A DNA stretch of 64,000 nucleotides. It comes from Apium graveolens. Its lineage: Eukaryota > Streptophyta > Magnoliopsida > Apiales > Apiaceae. Under the pieces are notes generated by a model that was not told the DNA's origin, searched no databases, and was given only the letters and a program-made list of their open reading frames with translations. Position 1 is the first letter of the stretch. Each line of letters starts with the position of its first letter. Location of the stretch: positions 42,217,853-42,281,852 of the forward strand of contig NC_133657.1 in the NCBI RefSeq assembly GCF_009905375.1. Direction: 5' to 3'. A program made the translations under genes and the position numbers. This document shows, piece by piece, positions 31,678-43,562 of this stretch.

Positions 31678-34600
31678 TGTAATAACCCCAATTTTTGAAA
31701 ATTTTTTGAAACCCTTATGAATAGTGTTTTTGCTGAATGAGAAAACTTTTCATGCCACACTAGATAGGGGTTCTTTTATGGATATTCTGAGATTTTATTG
31801 GCACTCTATATGGTATATAAGTGTATGTAAAGATCGTCAGAATCCAATTCCGAACACTTTGATTTTTCCCGGAAATCCACTAGATACGGAAAGAATTGAG
31901 TATAAGGTAACATGATTAAAAGGATTTAAATTCAAGGATTATAAGAGAGGATCATAAAAGGAATATAATGTATTGAGAAAGGTTAAGGGAACCCAAGTAA
32001 TAAGATTCCGGGTATGATCCCTCAAACGAGAAACGAGAACGAAAGTTAAGCGAACCGTATAACAGATCAGCGGTCATTAGACAAACAATTAGGAAGCTAA
32101 TCAAAGAGATTAGAGGGGATGATGTCACCCAACCAATGAGAAGAGGGCAAGTAAGGGATGATGACATAACAAATGTGACATAAGCATGACATAAGGGGGA
32201 AGGAGGTGTGGTTGATTTAGAACCACACAAAGTTGATGGTTAAAAAGGTAATTAACCAAAAGCAAGCTAAAAACAACCAACCAAAACAAATCAAAGCAAA
32301 ACACAAAATTTTTTTCATCTTCTTCGTCTTGCTCTCGGCTTTTGAAAGAAAAACAAGGAGGAGTTTTTCAAAAACTCAAGCTACACACCTTCAAAAATTA
32401 TAAGGTTTGTTTCTTTAGCTTCCATAATTCATAACTTAGTTATGCTATAAGTTTGGATCCAAGAATCCAAGGTTTACCTAGTTAATCAATTCCTAAAAGT
32501 TTAGGGTGAATAGTAATTTTCAAGAACAAATTTTTGATTCTTGATTTTATTTGTAAAGACAAGGTAGCTTAAGCATAGATCAAGGCTTCCATGGGTATTC
32601 CAAGGATCTTTCATTGATTAAAAGCTTCAAGAAGGTATAAAACTTCAAACCCTTGCTTTACTTTTGAGTATTAGGAATGGTTTTGATTGTTATAGTTCAT
32701 GAGGAACATGATCCTGGTATACTTAGAGTGTGGTTGGATTTGTAATGAGTTTGAAGTTGTAAATCTTGATTATTGGTTAATGAACTTAAGTATAGCTTTT
32801 AGGTCATGTTTGAGGGTAGTATAAAGTTGATAATATTGAGTTGTTGGGGCTGTTATGATATGGTATGGATGGATTTTGGTTGTATGGATGAATTGTGGTT
32901 GAATTATGGTTGATTGGGAGTAGGATAAAATTTGGTAATCGCGTAAACATAGCCGTTGTAATGTCCGATTTACTTTAGACTGCTTTTGTTCATAACATTT
33001 GGACCCGAGAACTCCCTGCTAGATTATGACCATTTCCATGTTTAGATAGTTCATGTTACGAGCTTCGTTTTGATATGTAGTTCGTTTGATTCCGATGTAC
33101 GGTTTAGGAGAAACGACCGTTTTAAGTAACGACGTTTCGCGAACGAACCCTTACCCCTCACCTTACTTTGAAACATAGGTTAAAGACCTTAAAGGACTAA
33201 TTGAAGTATGAAACATTTATGTAAGGTGTAATAGGCAGTTGGTAAGACACTTGCGATAGAATCGCCTTAAAACTCGTAATGGTTAATTTATTAAAAATGG
33301 TGGAACCGAGGGTACTCGAGTGACTTAAGAGAATCAGTAAGCGCAAAACGAGCGTTAGAGTCTGAGTTGGTTAGAGTATAGATTTACAAGTGACTTTGGT
33401 TTAATTCCAACTTACTTGTTGCTTATAGGTTACCAGACTCGTCCCGAGCCATTCGTAACCCCCAGTCGCTCAGGCAAGTTTTCTACCCGTTATACTGTTG
33501 TTGTGATGTATATGTGTATATGCATGATCTTGCGATAAATACATATTTGTTATTAGCAAATTCTTGCGATATATTGTAGCATATGATATGGTATATATGC
33601 ATGCCTGTTTCATATTCTTGGATTATATATCTGTTGGTTAAAATGCTTACAGTTGCATAATACCTATGCTAGAGATAAGCGGTATTTCAATTTACCCTTA
33701 GTATAGGGGATCAAAAGGTGAACATATTTCTAAAACCGGGAGTAGATGTTCCCGAGTATATGATATATATATATATTTATATATATATATATATATATTG
33801 ATATGGTTTTTAAAACTATTAATCGAATAAGGTTTATTCGATAACTTCATATTATTTAATGAATATTACTTGAATATTCATTCGAGGACTTATGACTCCT
33901 TTTATTTTATTTAATGAATATTACTTGAATATTCATTCGAGGACTTATGACTCACTTTATATTATTTAATGAATATTATTTGAATATTCATTCGAGGACT
34001 TAAGACTCTGTTTATTATATTTATTGATTATTAATTGAATATTCATTTGAGGATGTATGACTCCTTTATTTTATTTAATGAATATTATTTATAATATTCA
34101 TTCGAGGTATTATGACTCCGCTTATTACTGAAATATATTCTTTATTTTATTAAAGAATAAGGTGTCAATAATCAAACTTATTTTCGATTATTCAAATAAA
34201 GATAGTACTTTCATATAAGTATATCTTTGGTTATTTAATATCCATTTCAAGTATAAGTTTTAAAACTTCTACTTCGATTATTTTTATAAGGATTATCTTT
34301 ATGAGAATATTATTTAAATAATAATATTCAGATATTTTCTAATATATCGGGACTGATTTATTTTAATAAATCAGCAGTACTCCAAACATTCTTAAAAATG
34401 TTTTCGAGTCTTCAAAATGATTTTTAAAGTTAGAGTGGACCCCAAAACTCATTTTTTTTATATTTAAGATCTTCCTTTCAAAGGGGATTTAAATACTCGC
34501 TAAAAACCTGGGGGATCCAGCTCTGTGGTGCATTTTACATTCGCAACGTGGTTGCTGTTTTGAGAAAACAAATGTATTGATTACTTACCCAACGTTCGGG

Positions 34601-35875
34601 AAGTAAGCCCATCTAATTGAGTCGGCATAAGCGACAGGCCGGGGTACGGTCTATCAAAGTGTAAGTGGCTGGGTGGCAGTCCATCAACGCGTAAGAGGCC
34701 GGGTGGCGGTCCAGCACAAGGTCCTTATGTGGCCAGGGTGATAACCGGTGGGGGATTCATCCATCTACTAGTAGAAAAGGTTACTTAATGGGTATCTTTG
34801 CCTGATCAGCAAGATATCAGGTTTATGCCAAAATTCTTTTCTTTCCAAATTCATTGGATATTACAACTCTGTTCATACTTGACATGACAGAGATTTTCTG
34901 GAAATGTATGATATATATATATGGATATATATATCAGGACTTAATGAAGTATCTCGTAACTTCATTATTTATAATGATATTTCAAAAATTGAATCTATTC
35001 AAGTCTTATAGTCTCATCTGGGTGATGAACTTTGAAACTGATTATAACTTGAACAATGGTAGTTCAAGTAGTATTCGGATATAAGTATATTGGAGTATCT
35101 TGTAACTTCATCTTTTACACTTATATCTAGTAAATGAATATCTTATGCATGACAAAGATTTTCAGAAAAATGTTGAGACAAGGTTAGATATATGAGATCA
35201 CCTTGCAACGATATTTTTATACAGTTATAAACTGGAACTTTGTGTATATTATACATGGAAGAGGACTTCCAAGATTTTGAAAAGTATATATGTATATATA
35301 CTGAATATTTTGCGACTTCATCGCATTAAGATATCAAACTTGGTTCATTTCTTTTAACCAAGACTTTCATGAGTACTATGAGAAGGCTCATATACTGTAA
35401 ATCATTATACATATTATTTTGGTGGGCTTGCTGCTCACCCTTGCTTTCTTCTTTCATCACACAATAACAGATAGAAAAGACGAACAGGACCAAGCTCCCG
35501 ATTCGCAAGCGGTTAGAAAATGTTCCGCAGTTTTCTGGAAGCGTTGGTGCCGCCGTAGCTGAGGTAGGAGCTACCAATAGGCTAGGTTTTCAACTATTGA
35601 TGAACCAGATTTATGTATATTTATGAATTGTAATAATGGCAAGGAATATGTAAATTTATTCAGAACCTTTTTAAGGTGTATTGGCATATAATTCTGGAAT
35701 AAAACGACTTGTGTTATTTTTGAGTATTCATCTCTGAGACTATAACTTGTGGTGTGTGTGTATATTGTGGGGTCACAGTACAGAGTAGTTGATTGGTTAT
35801 TAAGATTGGGTGTTATTAAGGGAAATGGAACTCGTGACAACCCGGATCCCCGACCCCGGATTTGGGGGTGTTACA
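31678..35875 (+). repeat. 5' LTR of M
   Basis: It runs from TGTAATAACCCC to GTGTTACA. It contains the TA run (33760-33800), five 55-bp tandem units (33846-34130) and the GTAAGTGGCT-type repeats (about 34620-34720). Confidence 0.96.
33846..34130 (+). repeat. Five tandem 55-bp units in M 5' LTR
   Basis: Units open with AATGAATATT and carry TTGAATATTCATTCGAGG and TTATGACTC. Arms GAATATT/AATATTC could pair within each unit. Confidence 0.9.
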
Positions 35876-35879
35876 GAAG

Positions 35880-35891
35880 TGGTATCAGAGC
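35880..35891 (+). other. Primer binding site of M (initiator tRNA-Met)
   Basis: TGGTATCAGAGC lies four bases after the 5' LTR end. Confidence 0.95.
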
Positions 35892-36062
35892 TGAGCGTTA
35901 TAAACCTCAGAGATGATGTGACGTTAAGATAATAAGTTCACTAAGATAATAAGAACTCTTGCCAAGTTCATAGTCGGACTACCTAATGTAGTACTGACAG
36001 TTAAAACCCTTAGGGGAACCCTTATAAATATCGTGATATAAGCGTAGTTCGTTATCGTATAT

Positions 36063-36269
36063 GGTAGCGGGACTCCGAACCCTGAGGTTGAGGAGCAACA
36101 ACGCGATGATATTTTATTAGTTATTGGAGATCAGATTGTGGATCCAATGGAACACCCTAATGAGGGACCGGATGATGTTCATATTGAGGATGTAGCGGTT
36201 GAGGATGTTGTCCTAGAAGGGATTGTTGCTGAAAAGAATCCCGTGGAGGGTCCTGGCAAGAATGAATAA
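36063..36269 (+). pseudogene. Small acidic ORF near the 5' end of M's interior
   Basis: 68 codons are open from 36063 to the TAA at 36267-36269. The product is very acidic (VEEQQRDDILL, GPDDVHIEDVAVED). The only internal ATG gives MEHPNEGPDD, about 40 codons. It sits where gag should begin, about 170 bp after the primer site. It may be the N-terminal tail of the original gag or a leader peptide. It shows no similarity to B's leader ORF by eye. Confidence 0.4.
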
Positions 36270-36289
36270 AGGACCACTGAGGAATTGAT

Positions 36290-37140
36290 GACCATGGTTC
36301 GGGGAATTACCAAATGTAGGATTGGCTGGTCACTACCGGAGATTCGTTCAAGTTTGTAAAGATAGTAGCCCCTTTAACGCGGCTTACTCGTAAGACTAAG
36401 AAGTTTGAATGGATAGAGAAATGCGAGAACAACTTTCAAGAACTGAAGCAAAGATTGGTGATGGCCCCTATGTTGGCGTTGCCGGATGGAAAAGGGAGAT
36501 TTTGTGATTTGTAGTGACGATTCGCATAAGGAATTTGGGTGCTTCTTATACAGCACAGCAAGATAATCGCGTCCGTGTCAAGACAATTAAGGGAATATAA
36601 AATTCGATATCCCCGCCCATGAGCTTAGGCTCGTGGCAATAGTTTTACCCTAAAGATTGGAGGCACTACTTGTATGGAGAGAAGTGCGAGAATTACCTAA
36701 GCCATAAGTGCTCTAGTACATTTTCACGTAGAAAGAGCTCAACATACGCCAGAGGAGGCGGTTAGAGCTAATCAAGAATTATGATTGGGAGATTCTTTAT
36801 CATTCGGGGAAAGCTAATATGATGGCTGATGCCCTTAGTAAAAAGGAGAGACTCAAGATGATAATGTCTTTTGGAGAGTTTATAAGAGATTTTGAGAAAA
36901 TAGAAATAGAAGTGAAGGTAACCGGAGCCGGTACCGAAAAGCTATTTGAGATTGCAATACAGTTCAAATTATTGGAAAAGAACATATTGTGCCAGAAAAA
37001 GTGATGAATGAAGGCAGAGAGTCAATGACTGGAGAAGAGATCCATACCGAGAAAGATGATAAGAGGATAGTGAGGTGTTCCTACAGAAATTTGGTTCCAA
37101 AAGTTCAAGAGCTTAAGGATGAGATCTTAGATGAAAGCTA
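36290..37140 (+). pseudogene. Reverse transcriptase connection and RNase H remnant in M
   Basis: Broken frames give [31 protein letters not shown] and MLALPDGKGRF (connection segment). These are followed by a decayed RNase H with HYLYGEKCE, then GKANMMADALSKKERLKM and a segment like EKVMNEGRESMTGEE that precedes the integrase zinc finger in G-type elements. It lies upstream of the gag remnant, the reverse of the normal order, so the interior has been rearranged. Many stops are present. Confidence 0.75.
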
Positions 37141-37399
37141 GTTTGAGGAATAAGATATAGAGCAAACCCTGAACGTGATAGTCAGGGAGGTCGCCATCAA
37201 GATAGAAGGAACCCATAACATAATGAAGTGGAAAATGAGGATTTTAACGTATAAGATAACCCCAAGTATGGGAGAAGGATGAAACATTTCATATTAAGGA
37301 AACAGAAAGTCGAGTAAGGAAAGGAGACCCGAGATGGTACCCCTATACGGCAATTCATGGACCTGTCTAAAGAGAACTTAGACTATTATCCCCAACCAC

Positions 37400-37800
37400 C
37401 ACCCTGAGGAGACAGTGCGGTGGGAAATTCTTTCAGGACCTTTAAGTCGCTAAGCTCTCAGAGTTCCAAGGAACAAGCTGACCCAGTCGAGGTAAGAGCC
37501 TGGCTAAAGGAAATACAGGAATCATTTGAGATTCTAAATGATTGACGAATCACAAAAGAGTGTTTTTGTCACTTACCCTCCTAAGAGAGAGACCACTCGC
37601 TGGTGAAAGGCCAAGGAAGGCACGGAGCAAGAGATTATAATAAACTGATTTAAGTTCAGTCAATTGTTTTCAGGAAAGTACTTCCCAACGTTATGGAAAT
37701 AGTGTAAAAGCTTTAGAGCCAGAACAAAGGCAGATGAGTATGATGAATTATGAATCTAAGTTGTAAAAGTTATCAAGATTCGTTCTGAGGACACAAATCC
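37400..37800 (+). pseudogene. gag (capsid) remnant in M
   Basis: The pieces FKSLSS, DPVEVRAWLKEIQESFEIL, a TRWW-like region with KAKEGTEQE, and FSGKYFPTLW match the gypsy capsid segment of B and F (FKGSLEPIEANVWLKEIE, ERFKELFLEKYFP). Stops and frameshifts break it into at least four parts. No zinc knuckle was found after it. Confidence 0.7.
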
Positions 37801-40661
37801 AGAATGACGGGATGTATGAAATCAATGCTTATGTTGTGTTGGTTCATGAAATAATGATAAGAGAAAGGAAAATAAAAAGAAACTGAAGTGGAAAGAAATA
37901 TAAAGGCAATAGAGTTTGAGGAATGATAAGGGAGTTGGGTATGAGGAAACCCTAAAGACTCGTAGTAATAGAAATAGAAAAGTATGTAATCGTCAGGATG
38001 AGGGTGATTCACCATGAGTTAAATTGATGGTTGAAGGTATAAGAGATACATATATTTTATCCCCTGTAAGTTGGGAGGATTCGAGGAAACCTTGAGATAG
38101 TTCGAAGGATAAATAATGAGACGCGGATAGACTGAGGAGACAAGAAAGTAAGAAATTAAGAAAATTGGATGAAGGAAGGACCTTCAAGAATGTGAAGTGT
38201 AAGACCGGTGGCATGATACCCAGAAAGGGAGACGCCGGGTATGAAAGATATCCCAACATTAAGATGACTGTTGAGATAAACAACAAAAGTAAATATAGAA
38301 TTATTAAGAAGAAGTTCACGTTGAACACGACCAATATCTTCCAGAACATCCCTGTTGTCATTACCAAATTAGGACAGAAAAGCGGATAATCGTTGTTATC
38401 TTTTGGAGGCCATAATTGATTGACCTCATTTTGAATACAGATGTTATTGTGAAATTAGGCATATACTATCGAGGTGGGAATGATTGAATAAGACACCCTT
38501 ATCAGGGATATATGACTTGATTTATCCATGGAAGGATGCATGTACCTTTTTAAAGGTGGAATTAAGGATAGAACATCGGTAACTTAAAATGAATCTTAGA
38601 GGAATGCATAAAGGTTGGCATTTCACCCTTAATAGGGATAGTATGAGTTTTGACAGTATGAATTGGAAAGGATTAAGGTAATAACAACCTTTAAGAATCA
38701 GTGGATAAATTTTCAGAAGTATATAGACAATGATTCTGGTATTAATAAATGGTATCTTGATATGCCCTGTATCTAGGGAATACAGAAGGAACGATTCAAG
38801 GATAACCTTAGAGGTTTTACAAGGAGAAAGGTAATAATCAAAGTTCTCAAGAATAGACATGTTGATAAAGGAAATATGACGTAATTATAATGATGCCAAG
38901 TGGGGCACGTATTAAACCACGAGAAAGTATGGATCGAACCAGTAATGGTCGAAATTGTTCAGGGCAATTAGGACTTAAGATAAAAGATGTTCTAAGTATG
39001 ATTGAGAGTCAATCGTGACAGTGATTAACCTCTAAAGACTGAGGCAATAACTTATGGAAAAATGGTGATTTTTTTTTACTCATCAGATTTAAGGAAAACA
39101 TCTTCACATAAGCTGTGACTGAAATGAGGTAGAAAATTTATTTGGAGGTGGTTAAAATGACATTGACTGTAAGGAAATTTTACTATCAGGAAAGGCCAAA
39201 GAGGTGGCCGATACTTTAAAGGTAAGAGGATAATTATAGGCGCTTGTGCCAAAGGAATACAGTGATGATGGTTAAAGCTATGAAGGTTGTATTATGGTTT
39301 GGAAGATTGACATTCCTTCTGATGACTGTGCAATACCCAGCCGTAACAGTAGTTGGTAAAGGTTTAATTCGTGTAATCGCCATGAGCAGGCTATCTATCT
39401 CAGAAGATACTATCTTGAGATAAGCCAGGACCATGTTTCAAAAAGGACTAGACGAACCCTTGTGTTAAGTTTTCTATTTAAGGCATACGATTAAGAATGG
39501 TATTAACCTGCTATCGTTGCTTTGACTGAAACTCTTCTGCAATTTTATCTACTTCATGTCATGAAAGTACGTCAAGTTCAGGAGTGTTCTTCATGAATCA
39601 TGAACGGTGATCATGTTACCTCCTTAGGAGAATTAGATACGAGATGTATGGACTCCGTATGGTTAGATATTAAGATTTCATGGAAAGTGAATGACGACAG
39701 TAGGTCAGTGGTGGACCATAGTAATGCAGCAATGATTCTGCGAGTAATGAGCTGATTACAACCGTGAGAGTTGTATTGGAATGGATGTTGAGATTGAGTA
39801 CAACTAATCGGGTCGTGGTAATGTATAAGTTATCATTGATAGACTAATTAAGTAGAGTATCTACCTATTGAATATTTATTCCTTCTTATGAAAAGAGAGT
39901 CGTATTACTATACGAGGAAGGTTGCGGTGCAAGCATAGAATTCTATTAACGATGATGTATAAAATGAGATTCCAGATTCGATTTTCGATGTCGAGGGAGT
40001 TTCAAAGGTGATTGAGTATAAGCTCGAGGAAGAGCATGGGTCCATAGAATGATGGACGGAATAGCAAAAATATTTAGGCACGTGAAATGCGATGCTATAA
40101 TACTTGATGTTGATATAAATACATATATGTTTTGTTCTTCTATGACAAACCTCTATAGTTCAGAGGTAGGTTCCAAACCAGATATTTTGTGGCAGTATAT
40201 TTTTTTTTCATATATACAATTCTCTTCAATTCGTTCTTTTCTCTTCTTTTCATTTTGTATAAGCTGAGAAGAACAACCCTTCCAGAAGGGGAGTTATTGC
40301 CGAATGACTATCTATCTCTATGATAGAAGCCTATTAGGATACCAGCTATTGTTTAATTGCTTGTCAAGTACTAAAGGCTGGCCACCTTCTGTACTAACTA
40401 TGCGATATAACAAGTGTTCATGATCATAGTGATCTCTCAATAAATTCTTTTACTTCTATATGAAGGATTAAGCTTTCGAAGATAGAAGCAGCTGAAAAAG
40501 GAGTAGTAAAGTTGTGGTGGTATTCGGAATGGAAACACATTCGTGATACTAAGGTTGACGAGGTTATTAAAAGGTTATAGAACGCTAGCGAGCAAAAGTA
40601 TAACCAATATAATATTAGGAACGGAAGGTAGTAGCGATTACGAACTGGAAAAGAATGGGTA
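37801..40661 (+). other. Interior of M without recognised domains
   Basis: About 2.9 kb. The part from 38117 is shared with A (1-2545). Short open frames on both strands (38165-38389, 38522-38860, 39234-39434, 40049-40267) are matched in A but look like nothing known. Reverse transcriptase core and integrase core are absent. Confidence 0.55.
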
Positions 40662-41410
40662 TTGAGAAGCAAAAGCTCTAATGCTAAAAGCTATAATGAG
40701 AGTCTGTGCAATAGACTTGAAAGAAATTGGAATGATCACTTAACACGGATTGAGTTTTCTTACGACAATAGATCATATGTCAGTATTGAGATATCGCCTT
40801 ATGAGATCCTTGAGGGAAGACAATGTCGATCTCCCTTATGTTAGGATGAAGTTGTAGAGCGCAAGATGCTCAGACCAGCAGTGGTCCAAAGGACCAAGGA
40901 TATGATAGATCTAATCAGAGGACGGCTGGTAGTAGCCCAAGATGGACATGATAAGTATGTTGATTTGACACGAAAGGACAAAGAGTATGAAATAGGGGAC
41001 CTAGTAATGTTATAGGTATCCCTTGGAAAGAATTGATGAGGTTCGGAAAGAAAAGAAAGCTAAGTCTACAATTTGTTGGACCCTTGGATATATTAAGACG
41101 TTTGGGAAGTTAGCATATGAGCTAGCCCTACCCCCGAACAGGTAGCAAGTCATAACGTATTTCACGTATCAATGTTAAGGAAGTGTAATTCGGATGCCAG
41201 ATAAATAGGTGCATATGAGCGCATAGGCATGCGACCAGACATAACCTATAGGGAGCAACCATAAAGGGTTATAGATCGAAAAGGAACAAGTGCTTAGGAG
41301 AAGGGTTATCAAACTATTCAGAGTTTGATGGAAGGACCACAATGTGGGAAAATTTACTCGAGAGTTAGAAAGTGCAATGCTAAGAGAGTATCCCTATTCA
41401 TTTTCTATCT
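40662..41410 (+). pseudogene. Integrase C-terminus and chromodomain remnant of M
   Basis: It is collinear with A 2545-3294: NRLERNWNDHLTRIEFSYD, SPYEILEGRQCRSPLC, then a TAG (40842-40844), DEVVERKM, KDKEYEIGDLVML, another TAG (41013-41015), and a chromodomain-like end with ELESAMLREYPY. The two stops are shared with A. Confidence 0.78.
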
Positions 41411-41429
41411 AATTCCGGGACGAAATCCT

Positions 41430-41445
41430 TTTAAGGAGGGGAGAC
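41430..41445 (+). other. Polypurine tract of M
   Basis: TTAAGGAGGGGAGAC directly precedes the 3' LTR. Confidence 0.9.
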
Positions 41446-43530
41446 TGTAATAACCCCAATTTTTGGAAAATTTTTGAAACCCTTATGAATAGTGTTTTTG
41501 CTGAATGAGAAAACTTTTCATGCCATACTAGGTAGGGGTTCTTTTATGGATATTCTGAGATTTTATTGGCACTCTATATGGTATATAAGTGTATGTAAAT
41601 ATCGTCAGAATCTAATTCCGAACACTTTGATTTTTCCCGGAAATCCACTAGATACGGAAAGAATTGAGTATAAGGTAACATGATTAAAAGGATTTAAATT
41701 CAAGGATTATAAGAGAGGATCATAAAAGGAATATAATGTATTGAGAAAGGGTAAGGGAACCCAAGTAATAAGATCCCGGGTATGATCCCTCAAACGAGAA
41801 ACGAGAACGAAAGTTAAGCGAACCGTATAACAGATCAACGGTCATTAGGCAAACAATTAGGAAGCTAATCAAAGAGATTAGAGGGGATGACGTCACCCAA
41901 CCAATGAGAAGAGGGCAAGTAAGGGATGATGACATAACAAATGTGACATATGCATGACATGAGGGGGAAGGAGGTGTGGTTGATTTAGAACCACACAAAG
42001 TTGATGGTTAAAAAGGTAATTAACCAAAAGCAAGCTAAAAACAACCAACCAAAACAAATCAAATCAAAACACAAATTTTTTTTCATCTTCTTCATCTTGC
42101 TCTCGGCTTTTGAAAGAAAAACAAGGAGGAGTTTTTCAAAAACTCAAGCTACACGCCTTCAAAAATTATAAAGTTTGTTTCTTTAGCTTCCATAATTCAT
42201 AACTTAGTTATGCTACAAGTTTGGATCCAAGAATCCAAGGTTTACCTAGTTAATCAATTCCTAAAAGTTTAGGGTGAATAGTAACTTTCAAGAACAAATT
42301 TTTGATTCTTGATTTTATTTGTAAGGACAAGGTAGCTTAAGCATAGATCAAGGCTTCCATGGGCATTCCAAGGATCTTTCATTGATTAAAAGCTTCAAGA
42401 AGGTATAAAACTTCAAACCCTAGCTTTACTTTTGAGTATTAGGAATGGTTTTGATTGTTATAGTTCATGAGGAACATGATCCTGGTATACTTAGAGTGTG
42501 GTTGGATTTGTAATGAGTTTGAAGTTGTAAATCTTGATTATTAGTTAATGAACTTAAGTATAGCTTTTAGTTCATGTTTGAGGGTAGTATAAAGTTGATA
42601 ATATTGAGTTGTTGGGGCTGTTATGATGTGTTATGGATGGAGTTTGGTTGTATGGATGAATTGTGGTTGAATTATGGTTGATTGGGAGTAGGATAAAATT
42701 TGGTAATCGCGTAAACATAGCCGTCGTAATGTCCGATTTACTTTAGACTGCTTTTGTTCATAACATTTGGACCCGAGAACTCCCTGCTAGATTATGACCA
42801 TTGCCATGTTTAGAAAGTTCATGTTACGAGCTTCGTTTTGATATGTAGTTCGTTTGATTCCGATGTACGGTTTAGGAGAAACGACCGTTTTAAGTAACGA
42901 CGTTTCGCGAACGAACCCTTACCCCTCGCCTTACTTTGAAACATAGGTTAAAGACCTTAAAGGACTAATTGAAGTATGAAACATTTATGTAAGGTGTAAT
43001 AGGCAGTTGGTAAGACACTTGCAATAGAATCGCCTTAAAACTCGTAATGGTTAATTTATTAAAAATGGTGGAGCCGAGGGTACTCGAGTGACTTAAGAGA
43101 ATCAGTAAGCGCAAAACGAGCGTTAGAGTCTGAGTTGGTTAGAGTATAGATTTACAAGTGACTTTGGTTTAATTCCAACTTACTTGATGCTTATAGGTTA
43201 CCAGACTCGTCCCGAGCCATTCGTAACCCCCAGTCGCTCAGGCAAGTTTTCTACCCGTTATACTGTTGTTGTGATATATATGTGTATATGCATGATCTTG
43301 CGATAAATGCATATTTGTTATTAGCAAATTCTTGCGATATATTGTAGCATGTGATATGGTATATATGCATGCCTGTTTCATATTCTTGGATTATATATCT
43401 GTTGGTTAAAATGCTTACAGTTGCATAATACCTATGCTAGAGATAAGCGGTATTTGAATTTACCCTTAGTATAGGGGATCAAAAGGTTAACATATTTCTA
43501 AAACCGGGAGTAGATGTTCCCGAGTATGTG

Positions 43531-43562
<32 letters not shown>

